The notes under the pieces are model-generated. The model worked only from the letters and a program-made list of their open reading frames with translations. It ran no database searches and was not told the DNA's origin. This document shows positions 24,690-36,961 of a DNA stretch of 64,000 nucleotides, one piece after another; position 1 is the stretch's first letter, and the number at the start of each line of letters is the position of its first letter. The stretch is from Climacium dendroides (taxonomy: Eukaryota; Streptophyta; Bryopsida; Hypnales; Climaciaceae). Both the position numbers and the translations under genes were made by a program. The DNA is taken from positions 31,310,001 through 31,374,000 of the forward strand of contig OX467082.1 in NCBI GenBank assembly GCA_950106755.1, in the 5' to 3' direction.

Positions 24690-25385
24690 TTATTGTGTAT
24701 GTTTTATTAGAAAAGTTGTATAACAGAAATCAAATGAAATTCATCCATTTTTCAATATAAGAAAATTCATATGACCATTCATAAGCTACTTCTAGGCTTC
24801 TAAATTAGATTTTGCAATGTCACAAAGAATTTTGCTTTGGGAATTTTCTTTGCCTCATTGAGCAATAGCATCATGCCCTCACTTTCATCCATGTCTAATA
24901 TGTCACATTGCAATGTGGATTGATATATCAATAAATATCCTAAATTACAAGATATGCATATCCATCAGAGGGGAGTCACCATATATAGTACTAGTGTCAT
25001 TATAGCTTGAAGAGCCTTCAACGAGTTGGAGGAGGGCTTTCAACAATGATTTTTTCTATTATCTTATTTTTTTTTTATTGAATCTTCTATCTACACTTGT
25101 TTAATATAAGTAAGCTAAATTATCAAACATATGCAAATAGGGGACAGTATTAGAAAGGGACAATGATGGACATGCGTTACGTACCTAATCTAAACCTTTA
25201 AAGATGTGATCACTTCAATATACTTTGATTGTCATATTAGTCCCTGTGACACTAACTCTCACTTTTTGTATAAGAATTTAATCAATGTAGGGTTTAAATA
25301 CATCTACCAAAGTCTACAAAAATTAAATTTTGTAGTGACATTAATTTTGAAAGTGACATTCATAGTGCATAGTCATAATACACCA
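24690..25385 (+). repeat. Direct repeat, unit 2
   Basis: This is the second unit of the pair described at 23,312. It carries the same ordered blocks and differs mainly by small indels. Confidence 0.55.
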
Positions 25386-25432
25386 ACATAACATTCAGTA
25401 GCAGAGGGAAGGGTTGTTGACAAAATCGTGTT

Positions 25433-25481
25433 GAATATTCCAGACCATTTCATCCGGCAGATGAAATGGTGTGGAATATTT
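25433..25481. repeat. Short near-perfect hairpin
   Basis: A 22-base arm starting GAATATTCCAGACC is followed by a five-base spacer and then its reverse complement with one mismatch. It could be the fold of a short element or a transcript hairpin. No transcription evidence is available. Confidence 0.65.
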
Positions 25482-25524
25482 GGCACCATTAATAGCTAAC
25501 TATCCATATGTCGATATTTGTCAG

Positions 25525-25690
25525 AGTTTTGCTTGGTTGTAGGGTCACGACTGCAGAGTTCTGCTCGGTTGCAAGGTCACGACTGTAGACTCGGGGTACT
25601 AAAGAAATCAAATACTAACAATTCAAATAGTGCACAAAATCTGCAGACTAAATAAAACTCAAATACTTTCAATTCAAATAGTGCATAAAA
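25525..25690 (+). repeat. Two adjacent small tandem duplications
   Basis: The first is two units of about 32 bases (25,525-25,589) built on GAGTTYTGCTYGGTTG and GGTCACGACTG. The second is two longer units (25,609-25,690) built on CAAATACT and AATTCAAATAGTGCA. They follow directly after the hairpin at 25,433. Confidence 0.6.
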
Positions 25691-25792
25691 TATAAGTTTT
25701 TAAGCAAAGTGGCTATCCAATCATTGATGTAATCAATTTCAATAGTGGCACTTCCTCTCAAAACCTTGTAAGTCATTTGTGTTCAGAGACTT

Positions 25793-26399
25793 CAAAGGAG
25801 AAGACAACTCTTTATGTACCTATGGGGTAGTGGTATGTAGGACAAACAATGAGGGATATGTAAATTAGAATCTGTAGTTTCTCAACCGCTCATAGTTTAG
25901 TCAAATTAAAGCAAAAATTGTGATTGAAGTAGAATTTCAGACCTCATTTAGGCATAGTATAAAAACATTTTTAAAAAAACTGTGAGCTAAAAAAAGTTGG
26001 GAAATGAATTTAAGTTTTATGTCCAAAAATCCATTTGGAATTTCAATTTTCCAATAAAAAATTATGGACAAATTTTAGAGAGGGGTTGGAAGGGAATTTT
26101 TTTTTACATTTTCAAACATCCTCTCTAAAATTTGTCCATAACTTTTGATTGGAGCATTAGAATCTCAAACAAATTTTCGGAGATGAAATTGATCTCAATT
26201 TACCAACTTTTCATGTATCAAATTTTTTTTAAAGTTAATATGCTATACCTAAATGAGGTTTGAAATTCTAATTCAATCACAATTCCTACTTTTGATTTCA
26301 ACTATGAGTGGTTAAGAAACTACAAATTCTAATTTATATACCCCACATGGATATTTCTACTTCCTACCACCCTATAGGTATATAAAGAGCTTCTCTCCA
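25793..26399. mobile_element. Large fold-back element with arms of about 280 bases
   Basis: The left arm (about 25,793-26,095) and right arm (about 26,110-26,399) are inverted copies. Outer ends pair AACTCTTTATGTACCTATGG with CCTATAGGTATATAAAGAG. The inner ends pair GGACAAATTTTAGAGAGG with CCTCTCTAAAATTTGTCC exactly. There is almost no loop. It is non-coding and MITE/fold-back-like. Confidence 0.65.
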
Positions 26400-26532
26400 C
26401 ATTTGAAAATTGAAAATTGAAAGTAAGTTATTGTAATGGCCACACGGTAGATTGCATTGATATGCTACTCAATGGATTCTAGCTTAGGATTTTAGGCAAA
26501 TCATTTTTCTTTACAAATATTTTATTGATTTA

Positions 26533-27227
26533 CTAGTAGTTGGCGCTTGCTTTGCTACACATTGACTATATTACTTTCATCAATTTGGCTCCAATTTGGC
26601 TCTAATTTGGTTCTAATTATATCAATCTCTTGAAATTAAATGAGATTGAAGCTCAAATTACACTCAAATTGTTCAAATGAAACTCAATGTTCAAATCACC
26701 ATTCTATACATGAATTCAAGTTTGCTCAAAACAAATGTAAAAAAATACCTTGGAGGTATTGTTGAGTTCAAAAACCCCACCACTTAATAAATTTCTTCAC
26801 TCACAAACAATGATGATCAAAATTGAAGAATTGAAATGCAAATTTGTCAAATTGCAAAGACTTTGTAAATACTTTGTTGCAAAATCCAAAATTGCTTCAA
26901 TCTAACAAAGTTTCAAATCAATTGGTAGTAAGAAAAGAACATTAGAATTAAGAACATTCAAAGCTTCAACATTCAAATCATGGAAGTAAAATGATTGTGG
27001 AAATAAAATAAAGTGTGAAGTCAAGAAATATGAAACCTCCATAATATCATTATACCTTTGTAACATCACATTTTTACACTGTGTGATATTACAGAGGTGA
27101 AATGGCCGTTGGAACTCTATAATATCACATTTAACACAATGTGATATTACAGAGGTATTGGATCTCTGTAATATCACACAGTGTGAAAAGTGATATTATG
27201 GAAGATCTTGTGATTTTAGTAGTATGA
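26533..27227 (-). mobile_element. Helitron-like element, longest copy of the first family, 695 bases
   Basis: Read on the minus strand it begins TCATACTACTAAAATCACAA and ends GTAGCAAAGCAAGCGCCAACTACTAG followed by T, the same termini as 2,303-2,851. It shares about 630 bases with 7,778-8,410. Three palindromes on TAATATCACA lie near its 5' end (27,055-27,205). The base before the TC is T rather than the A seen at the other two copies. No Rep/helicase is present. Confidence 0.6.
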
Positions 27228-27879
27228 ATATGTTCAGTCCTAGAATTAGCAAAAGAAAATGGAGCACACCATAAATCTACTAGCACACAATCCTTGTATT
27301 GCAGCTTAGAGTAATGATGCATGGATGAATTTTGTGGATGATGCCTCCAAGGAGGGACCTCTGTGAAGGCCATTGAATGTTATGAATATTGAATATCAAT
27401 CCACTAAAATCTCTTTGCTATCATACTTGACATTGAGGCATAGTAAAATATATTTTTATAAATAGACTATACAAAATTTGAAAAACCTCATTGCAGATTT
27501 TTAATGGAAAGAATGAATCTTGCAAAATATACCTATTTTAAGCATTTGCCAAAACACTCATCTCAGTCATTTTTGGTTTCACCTTCATTTGGTTAAACTT
27601 TGAAAATTTATAATATATTCATATAATGTCTAAACAATGCATTTTAACAGAATTTGAAATCTCCCCAATTTTGACTCCTCACAAAGAAAATCCAACTTCT
27701 ATAATTCAATATTATGAACCATACTCAAAGCCTTATTTGAACAATCTAATGCACGTAGATTACACAAAGTGCCATTTGTTTTGCACCTTGAGTAACATAT
27801 AGGGCAATCACGTAAGTAGAGGGAATTCTGAAACTAAAGAGACTAACAAAGAAGACTTCATCAACTAGTTTGTTTTCAA
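27228..27879. other. AT-rich intergenic DNA
   Basis: No supported feature is seen. Confidence 0.45.
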
Positions 27880-28060
27880 AATTCCCAACAACAAGGAGAT
27901 TGTCCACCATAAGCACCCATCTAGAAATGGATGAAATATGTGATCGATGAATGAAAAATTTGTAATCACTGATCGTGCAGATTTCACGTTCAAGGAGGAG
28001 ATTGTAGGAAGTAATCTTCCCGCAACACAAACAGGACATTTCTTCACAGGACATTTCTTC
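27880..28060 (+). repeat. Dispersed repeat, inverted relative to 32,345-32,470
   Basis: GGATGAAATATGTGATCGATGAATGAAAAAT here pairs with ATTTCATTCATCAATCACATATTTCATCC near 32,400. A 15-18 base tandem duplication (AGGACATTTCTTCAC twice) follows at 28,031-28,065. Confidence 0.5.
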
Positions 28061-28104
28061 ACAGGGGTTTACGTTATAATTGAAATCTAACATAGTCTGT
28101 TCTT

Positions 28105-28624
28105 AAAGCGACCATTTAAGAGCCGATTGCCTTTGGAGGGAAGCTAAACTTCTCAAAAAAAAATTCAATAAATTTTTGTAGGAAGAGAAATGGAATTAGC
28201 ATCGAACCCAAGTCGTTTCATATTTTTTGGACCTTCATGGAATTAAGATAGCCTCTCCAAATCCCCCTATATTTAGGTCTGAAATGGATAGTAGGTGGTC
28301 CTTAAATGGCCCCTTCAAGCCATTGAGAGAATCAAGAGAAAAACATTATTTATTGCAAGAACCAATTGTTGGCCTTCATTTACTGAAATCACTTTAGAAG
28401 TTGCAAGTGGTCAGATTTTGGAAGACCTAGGGTCACAAATAGGTGCCTACAACAAAAAAAAATTTGAAAATTCACAAGTAATTCAAAAATGATTCAAAAA
28501 ATATGAAACCACTTGTGTGACATCCCGCATCCATTTTTCTTCCTCTGAAAAATGATCCAAAAATATTTCTATTCATGGAAACCTTCGAAAAAGGGAGACT
28601 AGCCGGTAAATGGTCGCTTTAAGG
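28105..28624. mobile_element. TIR / fold-back element, about 520 bases
   Basis: Ends TTAAAGCGACCATTTAA and TAAATGGTCGCTTTAA are inverted repeats of 16 bases. Further inside, AAATGG-ATTAGCATCGA with GTCGTTTCATATTTTTT pairs with AAAAAATATGAAACCAC and CGCATCCATTT. It carries no coding frame. Confidence 0.6.
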
Positions 28625-28987
28625 CCATACTACCTTAGTCACAAATTTTTGAAGTTGAAACAGAGTGACCACTGAAAGCAACCACTTTTTCAAATGTACA
28701 CTCTTGGTACATTATAGGAAGAAAAATCAGTACCTATGTGTCATGATCGCTTTTAGAACATGGGCACTTTTAGAGCATACTACCGAATCTCTCAACGATG
28801 GATGGAAGCAATGTCCCCGAGAGGAACCCAACCACGGCAATCATCGCCATACAATCATGGGTTGTAAGTTTCTGTTTCTTCAGGGGAACAGATTCAAAGC
28901 CGGAGAGTGTTGAATGACACTTCTTATCATTGATTTTGATGCATTGGGTATAAAGTTGAAAGGGGAATTGATGGATTGGAGGGACAA
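28625..28987. other. Intergenic DNA
   Basis: Motifs CGCTTTTAGAAC and GCATACTACC echo the end of the preceding fold-back element, so this may be more of the same repeat family. No gene is seen. Confidence 0.4.
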
Positions 28988-29014
28988 TTTTTTTTTTTTT
29001 TTTTGGGGGGGGGG
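28988..29014 (+). repeat. Homopolymer junction T17-G10
   Basis: A run of 17 T is followed directly by 10 G. It is a mutable simple sequence and a probable sequencing or assembly weak point. Confidence 0.8.
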
Positions 29015-29104
29015 TAAGTCTGTTTTCCTGCACTATTGGAAAAAGTATGGTACCACTCTTGCTGTAAAGAGCCTTAGCTAATCAAATATATGCTTGCTGT
29101 ACCT

Positions 29105-29400
29105 TTATTTGTGTAAAAAAAATAAATTGTTTGGTGTTCTTTTATTTGTGTAAAAATAATTTTGTTTGGTATTCTTCTATTTGTGTAAAAAGAAACTGTT
29201 CGGTGTTCTTTGATTTGTGTAAAAAAAATTGTTCAGTGTTCTTTGATTTGTGTAAAAAAAAAAAACTGTTTGATGTTCCTCTATTTGTGTAAAAAAAAAT
29301 GTGTGGTGTTCTTCTATTTATGTAAAAAAAACCTGTTTGGTGTTCCTCTGTTTGTGTAAAAAAAATGTTTGGTGTTCTTCTATTTGTGTAAAATAATGTT
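29105..29400 (+). repeat. Minisatellite, about nine units of 34-42 bases
   Basis: Each unit reads roughly TTTGTGTAAAAAAA, then TGTTTGGTGTTCTTCTA. Units differ mostly in the length of the A run and by point changes. The open frame on the minus strand repeats HKSKNTEQFF-like units only because of this tandem structure and is not a gene. Confidence 0.85.
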
Positions 29401-29777
29401 CGTTGAAGACTCCACACTGCAATTTTGATGATTCATTCAGATGGAAAAAAGAGACCATCAATTGATTGAGTCAATTCTGTATCAGTGTTTGGGATATTTT
29501 TTGAATTTTACCGACTATTTTTCTTTAATTCCTTTATTGAATTGGATTTTTGAGGAATTAATTCTTGATTTTTTCTCTATTTAAAAAAAATTCTAAATAG
29601 AATTTTTAAAAGATTTTTTCACTAAAGTTTTTGTAATGTTTTCAAAATGCATCTAGGATTTTCTCTTCCCAATTCCAGTGGTTGGCAATGAATTGACTAG
29701 CAATTCTCTGTGGACATTGTTATGCATGTTAACTTTTGAGCTAAGCAAGAATAGGATGAAGCACCTTTGGTGTTATA

Positions 29778-29815
29778 TACTCCCTCTATCTCAAAATAAA
29801 TTTGTAGTACTTTGT
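29778..29815 (+). mobile_element. Stowaway/mariner-like terminal sequence, single end
   Basis: TACTCCCTCTATCTCAAAAT resembles the plant Stowaway end (TA target followed by CTCCCTCCGTCCCAAAATAA). I cannot find the opposite inverted end nearby, so this would be a broken copy. Confidence 0.4.
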
Positions 29816-32344
29816 GGCTAGTTTATTAACAGAGCCTATAGGATTAGGGTGTGTTGAACCTTTGAGCTCAATTTCATAGTCTATTGTTTTGACTTTCAAA
29901 AATCCTAAACCCAAAACCAACTACTAGCTTGAATGCTTTTGAGTTATTGAAACAACTATCAATGATATAAGTTCAAGTTTTTACTTGACCAATTTGGCTA
30001 TGATTGGAACAATTACAAATTAGATCTCCTTGTGTTCATACCAATGCTATTATACAATGATTTATCCTACTAGTGTGTGTTATATTGTCAAAATTATACT
30101 CTTTTAAATTAGGATAAGTTGAAAATTCCATTACACAATATTAATTTCCACAATTTTTTCTTTACTAACACTAATTTTGGATTTAAAAACTAATTTTGGA
30201 CTTAAAAACTAATTTTGGATTTAATAACTAATTTTTTGCCTTTACTAATAGAATAAATTAGTGTAGTGTATCATGGGGTCAATTTGGGTATTTTGTTGTC
30301 AAAATTGAAATTTCAAAGTCACCGTTGTCTAATTGTCTAGGGATTCATGGCAATGAATGTTTGTTAAAAATGAACAATTGAATTCATTTGTGTCAATATG
30401 ACCTTTGAATATGATGTATAATAGTAATGCTATTTGACTAAATTATTTTCTTATTATTTTGGAGAAAAATGTGTAACAAACTTGTTTCATTTTCAAGGTA
30501 TTAATTATAGATATATCTAGAATAGAGACTAGATTCTCATTGAAGATCATGGATGTATAGTAAACTTGCCAATCTTTACATAAACAAAACTCAAATCTTT
30601 CTCCATTTAAATATAGAGGCTTGCATGTTTTGAAATTTGGCATATTATTAAATGCCACATTAAGATTCACCTTCAAAAAATAGAATGCTAAAGGATTTCT
30701 TCCTACAAATTTTATTGCAACTTAAAGGTGATGCACTTGAAATCTAGTTAAAAACTCTTTGCAATCCTTCATTGCACAGTGTGCAATCATTGGGTGGTGA
30801 TACAAAACTTTACTCCCATCAAAATTAAATTAGAAGTTAAATTGTACAATTCTTATGTGGTAATTGGCAACGGTGGTTGTGTTGTTCTTAGATGTGTGTG
30901 GTAAATGACCGGTTTACTCTGTATCTTTGGCAAAAATCTATAGGGGAGTTGTTTTTGAATATAGGCCAAGCCATTGCTTTTAGACATGAGTTCCAATAAG
31001 GTACAAGCACCTTAATCATTTTACATCCTATGAATCAAATTTGATTGATTCCATATAAGATATTTAGCTTGATATTTAGCACTCGTATTCCACACTCACA
31101 ATATTGCTTCATCCACTATAAATATTGTTAAACTTTCTATAACCTTGCTTAGCATATGATCAAAGAAAATACAATTTTTGTAAAGATGATATTTTGAGGG
31201 GTGTAAGCCTTCTAACAAAATTGCTCAAAACTCAAATACAAGAGTACCTTCAATCCATATGTGCTAATGTGCTTCAACATCCATATTTTAGAAAATGAAT
31301 TAAGTGCTTCAAACTACTACTTTGTCCAATTTTTTATTTATATATCAAAAACAATTCTTGAACCTTTAAAATATGATCTTTCTTCAAAAGCAATTTGATA
31401 AATTGACAGGAATAATTCATTCTACAAAGACAGAAGCAAAAATGTACTAAATTCCAATAATTGAATTCCAAAGTTAGAAGGTTAAAGGCAAAATCTTCAC
31501 CTTTAAATGTTTGTGCATCTAAGAAATGGATGTGCCTTGGTCAACTTTAATAGTAAATTTCAAAATAACCATTTTGGATTCTTGATTTAAAATTAAAAAA
31601 TAATATGACAAATTTTGTCTCCACTATATATTAAAAATTAACAAATATCCAAAAATTGAAAAAAAAAAATTGCAATTGGAAGCTCAATATGTTAGAATCT
31701 AAAATACAATTTTTTTCACTTTAAACATAGATATCTAGCAATCTATGCAATCAAAAATTTTGAAATTTTTTGCACAAATTTCCATACTATTTAGGTGTGA
31801 GATTCTATGTTTAGATGTGCAAAATTTGCTTTTCTTAAACTCTAGCTTTTGGTCTCTCATTGTGTACACTTTGCAATTAACTCTATTCAATCTAAAATTT
31901 GGAATGCTTGATAGAGATTGCATAAGAGTTGAATTTTAATTATGCAAGATGAAAAATGTATTCTATATCAGAGTTAATCATAAAGGTCGTCCCTAGTTGC
32001 AACAGTGGTTTCAAAGGAAGGTTTAACTAAAAATAGTACAAACACCAAACTCCATCATCTAAATTCCAATTTGGGTGCTCTAAGGAGTTTTGTCTTGCAT
32101 TAATATTCTCAACCCCCCTACCGGCTCTTGGTCTTGCATTGCACACTTTATAAATACCTCTATTATGCATAATATTTTTAAAATGGCACAATAGCCAATT
32201 TGTAAGATAATTGGACCCAACTGTACATACTTCAACATAGCAATGGAGTGAAATGACATGTCGGTTTCCATATCACTCTCATTTTCAAATACTTGACTAA
32301 CATAAATTCCCACCAAGAAATGCCCCGTTCAAAAGGTGGGCAAA
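29816..32344. other. AT-rich intergenic DNA
   Basis: No gene is seen. Around 30,175-30,235 the phrase AACTAATTTTGGA-TTTAA is repeated three to four times in tandem with small changes. Open frames are short and of AT-rich composition. Confidence 0.45.
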
Positions 32345-32470
32345 TATTTCTCCGTAACCTCCTCTTCATGAGTGGCATCATCAATGATTATGAATATTTC
32401 ATTCATCAATCACATATTTCATCCATTTGGATGGATGCTTACATCGCACAATCTCCTCATTCTTAGGAAT
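32345..32470 (-). repeat. Dispersed repeat, inverted partner of 27,880-28,060
   Basis: It is the inverted partner of the block described at 27,880 and is shorter on both sides. Confidence 0.5.
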
Positions 32471-32934
32471 GATGGAGAAACCCCTCCGCCTCCGAATATT
32501 CCTCATCAAGCTTTGCCCTCCTCATCAACCTATTTGTGTTTGTTTTTGTTTTTTTCCGAATTCCCTCCACCTCAGTAATTGAGGCCTACACATACTAATC
32601 TTTATTATTTTTTAAAAATTTGAAAAAAATGTATAAGAAAGAGCTTCAGAACCAGGCAGCATGAATCATAAGTCCAGACGGACATTTAATGAGTTTCTTT
32701 CATAGAGAAAGTTCCATTTTGTCATCCAGTTGCCAATCTGTGTGAGCTGAAGTGCAACTGACTGTCTGACCATTCGTGCAGGCCGATTTCCTGGTCAAAT
32801 ATTTGCACTTGAAAAACTGAACTTGAGCCGTACAGGCCATAGCCACAGCCAGAAAAGGTCTGTCCATGAAGGTGAGAACCACCCATTCCCAACTAGGGAG
32901 CCATACCCAACATGTAGGATGATGCAATTATGGG

Positions 32935-33725
32935 AGGCAACCCATTCCTGATCGCCCCATAACCCCTGTTCTGGCAAATGGAGGCAGCTCTCTTTCCGTG
33001 CAAGAAGAGATGAATTATGACACAGTTCCTGACGCAGTTCTGGCGCATTTCGATTGGCTACAAAGACTCTCAACATTGCAACCAACCCTGGGGTGGGTTT
33101 TGCAACCAGCCCCTGGTTGAAGATAGGAGGGTCTACATGACGAGTATGGGTCGAATAGAATCTACAGCTGAAAAAACTCATAGTGAAAGGAGCTGACCCA
33201 TTTCCGGCCACTTAAGCAATTTTGCATATCTGGAGTGTTGTTTTCTTGAGTGGAGAAATTTTCCCATGTACAGAAATAGAGTTTAGAAGGATTCCATATT
33301 TTTTCCAGAATTTTATTTCTCAAAACAAAATTACTACGAATTTTTTAGTTGAAGATTCTGTTCGACATATTCTTGTCATATATTAGGTCCTCCTATTTCC
33401 AACCGCCGGTTGGTTGCAAAATCAACCAAGGCTGCAGCCAATCGTAATGCGCCACGACTGCATTGGAGATTGTGCCATAATTAATCTCCTACTTTCTCTT
33501 GCTAATGGGAAATAGTGTAGTCTGTATGATGGGAATGGGTCCCTGGTCGCGAATGGGTCGGCTCCCTTAGTTATGTTTTGAGAAGTAAAAATCTGAAAAA
33601 TTTTGGAAACTTTCTGAACTCTATTTCTGCATGTAGGAAAATTTTGCCAATGAAGAAACTTGCCCTGTAAATACGTGTATCTATTGAAGTGGTCAGAAAT
33701 GGGTTGCCTCCTTTATTCCCAACCA
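32935..33725. repeat. Inverted but permuted repeat modules (A-B then A'-B')
   Basis: Module A (about 32,990-33,130, with TGGCGCATTTCGATTGGCT and GCAACCA) recurs inverted at 33,380-33,550. Module B (about 33,185-33,330, with ACCCATTTCCGGCCACTT and CAGAAATAGAGTT) recurs inverted at 33,555-33,725. A plain hairpin would give A-B-B'-A', but here the inverted half is ordered A'-B', as if a unit from a tandem array had been inverted. The block is GC-richer than its flanks. The 138-residue minus-strand frame across it has no recognisable domain. Confidence 0.55.
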
Positions 33726-34084
33726 AGGCTAGAACAAATTTACAACCAAAGCGTGAAATGTTTTTTTTTCCTCATTTTCAAGCTTGGGACTAATAAGGTC
33801 CACATGTCCCAAATTGCTATAAAGTGTGCAAGAAGTTTTGATTGGGAAAGTAGTTTCTTGATTGATAGGAATTAGAAGACTCTAGACTTTGACTATAGGT
33901 TTGGAATACTTTTTGGCTCCCAAAATTCATAATAATTTCAATTGTGGGAATAAAATTACAAAATTCAAAATCCCAATATTTCTTCTCTCTCTACATGCAA
34001 AAAAATTTCATTGGCTTCTATTGCTCTTCATTTGTCCTAAAATCGCCTGAGTGATTGGGTATGGGTAGTTCTACCTTAAGGTAA

Positions 34085-34554
34085 CTACACTAAATTATAT
34101 TGAAATTAAGTTTGCCCTTCACTATTTTTTTGACATGCTACATTAAATTAAATATTTATTGTTATTGTATATGGTACCCTATCCTAAAGAATGTTGTGCT
34201 TCATGGATTGTATACCAAATGAGGTAAGTGTTCCTTTTGCATCCTTGAAATGGGGACTTGTGTAATAAACAAAATTGTCTTATGTGGCTCCTCAACCAAC
34301 TATAATCTTTGAATTATCTAAGAAATTCCGTGAGAAATTCCTCCTAAGTATCTAGCAAAGCATAATACCTTTCCAACATGGGGAGGACCACTACTTGATT
34401 ATACAATGTTATGTTCCAATGATAGTAATGGATGAATGAATGCAATTATACCAAGAGTAAGCTCAAAGAGTTGCATGCACCTCCACATGGACAAGCGGTG
34501 AGTCATGAGGTAACTTTTCTTGGTAAGGCAATCTAATTTCACTATTTAGTGTAT
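34085..34554 (+). mobile_element. MITE with CTACACTAAAT ends, copy 1 (470 bases)
   Basis: It starts CTACACTAAATTATATTGAAA and ends CTAATTTCACTATTTAGTGTAT. The ends and inner blocks (TGCCCTTCACTA, AAATATTTATTGTTATT, GAGTCATGAGGTAACTTTT) match the reverse complement of 40,764-41,024. This copy has about 200 extra bases in the middle. Confidence 0.6.
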
Positions 34555-36331
34555 GGTGATAGGTCCAAGAAGTGGCTTTTTATCAAGTGAATCAAAATTA
34601 GGGTTTATTGTTGCAATGAATGAATTTTCAGTGAAAGGAGAATGATATTGTTGTTGAATTCAAGAGATCATTTATAGGTGGTGTAGCAATCATATGGTAT
34701 AGTTTGGTGAATAAACCATGATGTATTCCAAAAGTGATTTTCTTATAATTTTTCTTGTGTACTATATTTCCCTTATTCTTTTCATCCATCTTAGGATTGA
34801 ATTTTGTGCCCCACAACTTTCTATTCAATCTGGACACCATGTGGAGACAAATATTGAGTTCTACATATCAATTCTTCAATTGTTCATTAACCATACTAGA
34901 CCCTTTTATGATGGCAATTTAAAGAGCTTACTCACTTTTATGATTTGTTACCTTATACCTAGATGCATCTAAATAAGCAATTCATCATGGTTCCCATTAT
35001 TATATTGAATTCTTTGTGGGGTCTTATTGGTAGTCAAAAAAAAATTCTAATTTCTCTTTAAATGCATATTTGGACACTATATGAATACACTATGAATTTT
35101 CAAGGCGTTGAAAATAGGTGTATCCAAATGTGACCCCTGACTCTCATGAGCAAAGGCTAAACATTTTAGGCAAAAATTTGTAGGATTTAGTTTTAGAAAA
35201 GGGCACAATTAGATGTTGTTACCTATTTAGAAACACCTAAAAGCACCATATTTTCTATTGTAAATATTTTTCTACTATTAAATTCATCCAAGAAAATAAT
35301 ACTCTAATTGATAAATGAAAGAAGATTTCAATGCATCAAAGAATGAATCATTTGGATACCATTTACAAAAGTTATGAGGGATAAAAAAATTTGGTGGATG
35401 TTCTAAATTTGTTTCTTCAATAATAGATACATATTCATGCAAAAGATATATATAATGAAAAACATCTATTTAAGTGGCACTTTTAGGCATTTGACACATT
35501 TTGATGTCTCTACCTTAAATTCAGGTGTATAGATAATGTCAAATTACAAACAAAGCTCATTTTAAAATATTATATGTTTAAGAAAAAACTTATATTTTTT
35601 TGGAGAATTATTGTAATTTTTATGAATTCATAAAGTTAAAGCATGAATAAACTTTAAAGTGTTCTATAGTTGGATATCTGAATTTCCTTCAAAAAAGACC
35701 AAAAATTATTATCTAAAGGATCTAGAGGCTTTGTTATTTTACAACAATGTGGCACAATGTCACAAACACGATTTAAAGTGATATTGATAATACTTCATCA
35801 AAGCTTATTTGCCAAAACTTGGGAGGTGAACAAAATCAAATTTTGCTAAATTATCTCTGCAAATTATATTTTGATAATAATTATATTTCATAATATGACT
35901 TTAAATCTATTTTTTTTAGTGTATAGTGTCACAATCTTTAGTCACAACTTTGTCCATTTGAATAGTTACTACTATGCATCCAAAAAATGCAAGCACATTG
36001 CCTATACTTGCCACCCTAACTTTAGAAATCCAAGACTGCTAATTTCATAAAAAAAATTTCAATCCCCCTTCTCATGCTATTAATGCAAATTGCATTGAAA
36101 AATTATTTTGATTGAATCCCTAGTGTCATTCTCAAACACAATACTTACGGAATACAATATATAATATATAATATATAAATATAGGGTATATAATGTACAA
36201 ATGTGGGTATTAATATATGTTACAATATTGATATTTTATATCAATCGCACTAATGGTAGAGTCTTAAAAAATATAAGTATAGATGAGTACTAAAAGAATT
36301 AGTTGTCAAGCACATTGTGATTGGCAACTAA
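34555..36331. other. AT-rich intergenic DNA
   Basis: No supported feature is seen. All open frames are short and unrecognisable. Confidence 0.5.
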
Positions 36332-36879
36332 TTAGTCCCTAAAAGACCAAGGCACATTTTGGACAAAAATTGTGAAAAAATGTCGCTTTTCATAATAGTG
36401 AGAAAAAAATTCATTTAAATAAAATTCAATTGAACTAGACTACTATGAAATTGTGTGGAAATTTTTTTAGAAACTTTGACCATATAAATTGAAAGATTAT
36501 AGTGTTTGTACTATGTAGAAAAAATTAATTAATTAATTTTTAAATCTTGCCCTAAAGGTCCAACAAACTTTAACTCCTCCTAAAGTGAGATTTTTTATTA
36601 TTTTTTACATTTGCATCTTGTTTTATATAAGTTACATACTTGCTAAATTTCAAAATTATAGGAATTTTACATATGTTGCTCAAAGTTGCCCCAAAAGTTT
36701 GGAGCAATATATCTTTTGATCCAAGCACCCAATCAAAAAAAACTATATTCCCATTAAGGGGATACATGTTCAGACCTTGTGTCAAAATTTGAAGAACATC
36801 CATTAAAAAATCACTTCATACACACCTATCAGAGATCACTTGCATATGTTCAATAGACATTCGGTCCTTTTGGGGTTAA
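36332..36879 (-). mobile_element. TIR element, second TTAACCCC subfamily, 548 bases
   Basis: Ends are TTAGTCCCTAAAAG on the left and CCTTTTGGGGTTAA on the right, an imperfect inverted pair. The body matches 22,288-22,868 on the opposite strand. It is non-coding. Confidence 0.6.
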
Positions 36880-36917
36880 TTGGCAAATTGTGGTAGTTGT
36901 ATCACTAACCAACTAAA

Positions 36918-36919
<2 letters not shown>

Positions 36920-36957
<38 letters not shown>
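36920..36957 (+). repeat. TA dinucleotide microsatellite
   Basis: About 19 uninterrupted TA units. Confidence 0.9.

Positions 36958-36961
<4 letters not shown>

Noticed and set aside
29142..29417. 91-residue minus-strand frame with repeated HKSKNTEQFF-like units
   Set aside because: Direct product of the minisatellite.
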